In this document: positions 63,848 to 64,000 of the stretch, piece after piece
How the letters are laid out: each line of letters opens with the position of its first letter
How positions within the stretch are numbered: position 1 is the first letter of the stretch
From: Burkholderiales bacterium 39-55-53
GTDB taxonomy: Bacteria; Pseudomonadota; Gammaproteobacteria; Burkholderiales; Burkholderiaceae_C
DNA: 64,000 nucleotides
Assembly: GCA_002282445.1 (NCBI GenBank)
Contig: NCJK01000005.1
Coordinates: forward strand, 62,001-126,000
Direction: 5' to 3'
The notes under the pieces: model-generated
What the model was told of the DNA's origin: nothing
Databases searched by the model: none
Seen by the model: the letters and a program-made list of their open reading frames with translations, nothing else
Made by a program: the position numbers and the translations under genes

Positions 63848-64000
63848 ATGCTTAAATCAGCTTTCAATACCGAACCCCCCTTCAGTCACGGTCAAGCATC
63901 GCGCACAGCTGTACTGCTTTGTAACCTAGGTACCCCAGACGAACCCACAGCACCTGCTGTTCGTCGCTACTTGGCTGAATTTTTAGGTGACCACCGCGTC
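63848..64000 (+). CDS. hemH: Ferrochelatase HemH (5' part, cut by window edge)
   Basis: The first 51 codons are present: the ATG at 63848 starts [15 protein letters not shown], followed by [29 protein letters not shown], which contains the N-terminal LGTP(D/E) motif of ferrochelatases. The enzyme inserts iron into protoporphyrin IX at the last step of haem synthesis. The rest lies outside. Confidence 0.9.
   Translation, partial: MLKSAFNTEPPFSHGQASRTAVLLCNLGTPDEPTAPAVRRYLAEFLGDHRV

Overview
The window reads as chromosomal DNA of a betaproteobacterium in Burkholderiales, most likely Comamonadaceae (Limnohabitans/Rhodoferax-like). This is inferred from the family mix: a Burkholderia-type QueE with a CX14CX2C cluster motif, an orphan Bug-type binding protein, paired cyanophycin synthetases with their DUF1854/ABC partners, class I fumarase, HpnCDE, and the tRNA-Leu/tig/clpP/clpX/lon order. 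I see no phage, transposase, integrase, CRISPR array or rRNA. Coding density is very high, no gap between genes exceeds about 230 bases, and the window cuts a gene at each end (ntrC on the left, hemH on the right).

Layout. 1-3994: nitrogen control block on the minus strand (glnA, a secreted DUF4124-like protein, ntrB, ntrC partial). The glnA leader carries a textbook sigma-54 promoter and tandem NtrC-like sites. 3995-12328: mixed housekeeping and unknown genes (CinA-like protein, EI24 membrane protein, sterol-desaturase-like protein, polysaccharide deacetylase, beta-propeller protein, RsuA, hydrolase, GST, TRIC channel, cytoplasmic SBP-like protein). 12382-17414: plus-strand run with queE-queD, dehalogenase, S4 protein, YebC, an Hsp70-like protein and a membrane-anchored spermidine-synthase-like protein. 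17436-21252: CapA, SelD, YjdM-like, ArfB and FKBP. 21344-25218: grpE-dnaK-dnaJ with a sigma-32-like promoter and a hairpin between dnaK and dnaJ.

26655-34408 is a cyanophycin (Asp-Arg polymer, a nitrogen store) locus: a DUF1854 protein and an unusual ABC exporter diverge from two translationally coupled cyanophycin synthetases. The first synthetase has lost the P-loop of its Mur-ligase half but keeps an N-domain HxxEH motif. The second keeps the P-loop but lacks HxxEH. The pair looks like a divided enzyme. A 27-bp near-perfect inverted repeat closes this locus. 34583-39324 is a malonate catabolic operon (GntR regulator, malonyl-CoA decarboxylase, Bug binding protein, malonyl-CoA synthetase) with a palindromic candidate operator.

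39400-44925: lgt, ilvD, a small cytochrome c, class I fumarase and a conserved unknown. 44955-49932 holds tRNA-Leu(UAA), two identical tRNA-Gly(GCC) genes in direct orientation and tRNA-Cys. Between the tRNA-Gly genes lie a radical-SAM/B12 protein with an odd CX4CX2C motif, a Tat-exported carbonic-anhydrase-like protein, a structured candidate small RNA and small unknown genes. 49990-55851: lon, clpX, clpP, tig and tRNA-Leu(UAG). 55903-60121: an RND efflux pump pair. 60216-63178: hpnC-hpnD-hpnE for squalene. 63131-64000: a HAD phosphatase and the start of hemH.
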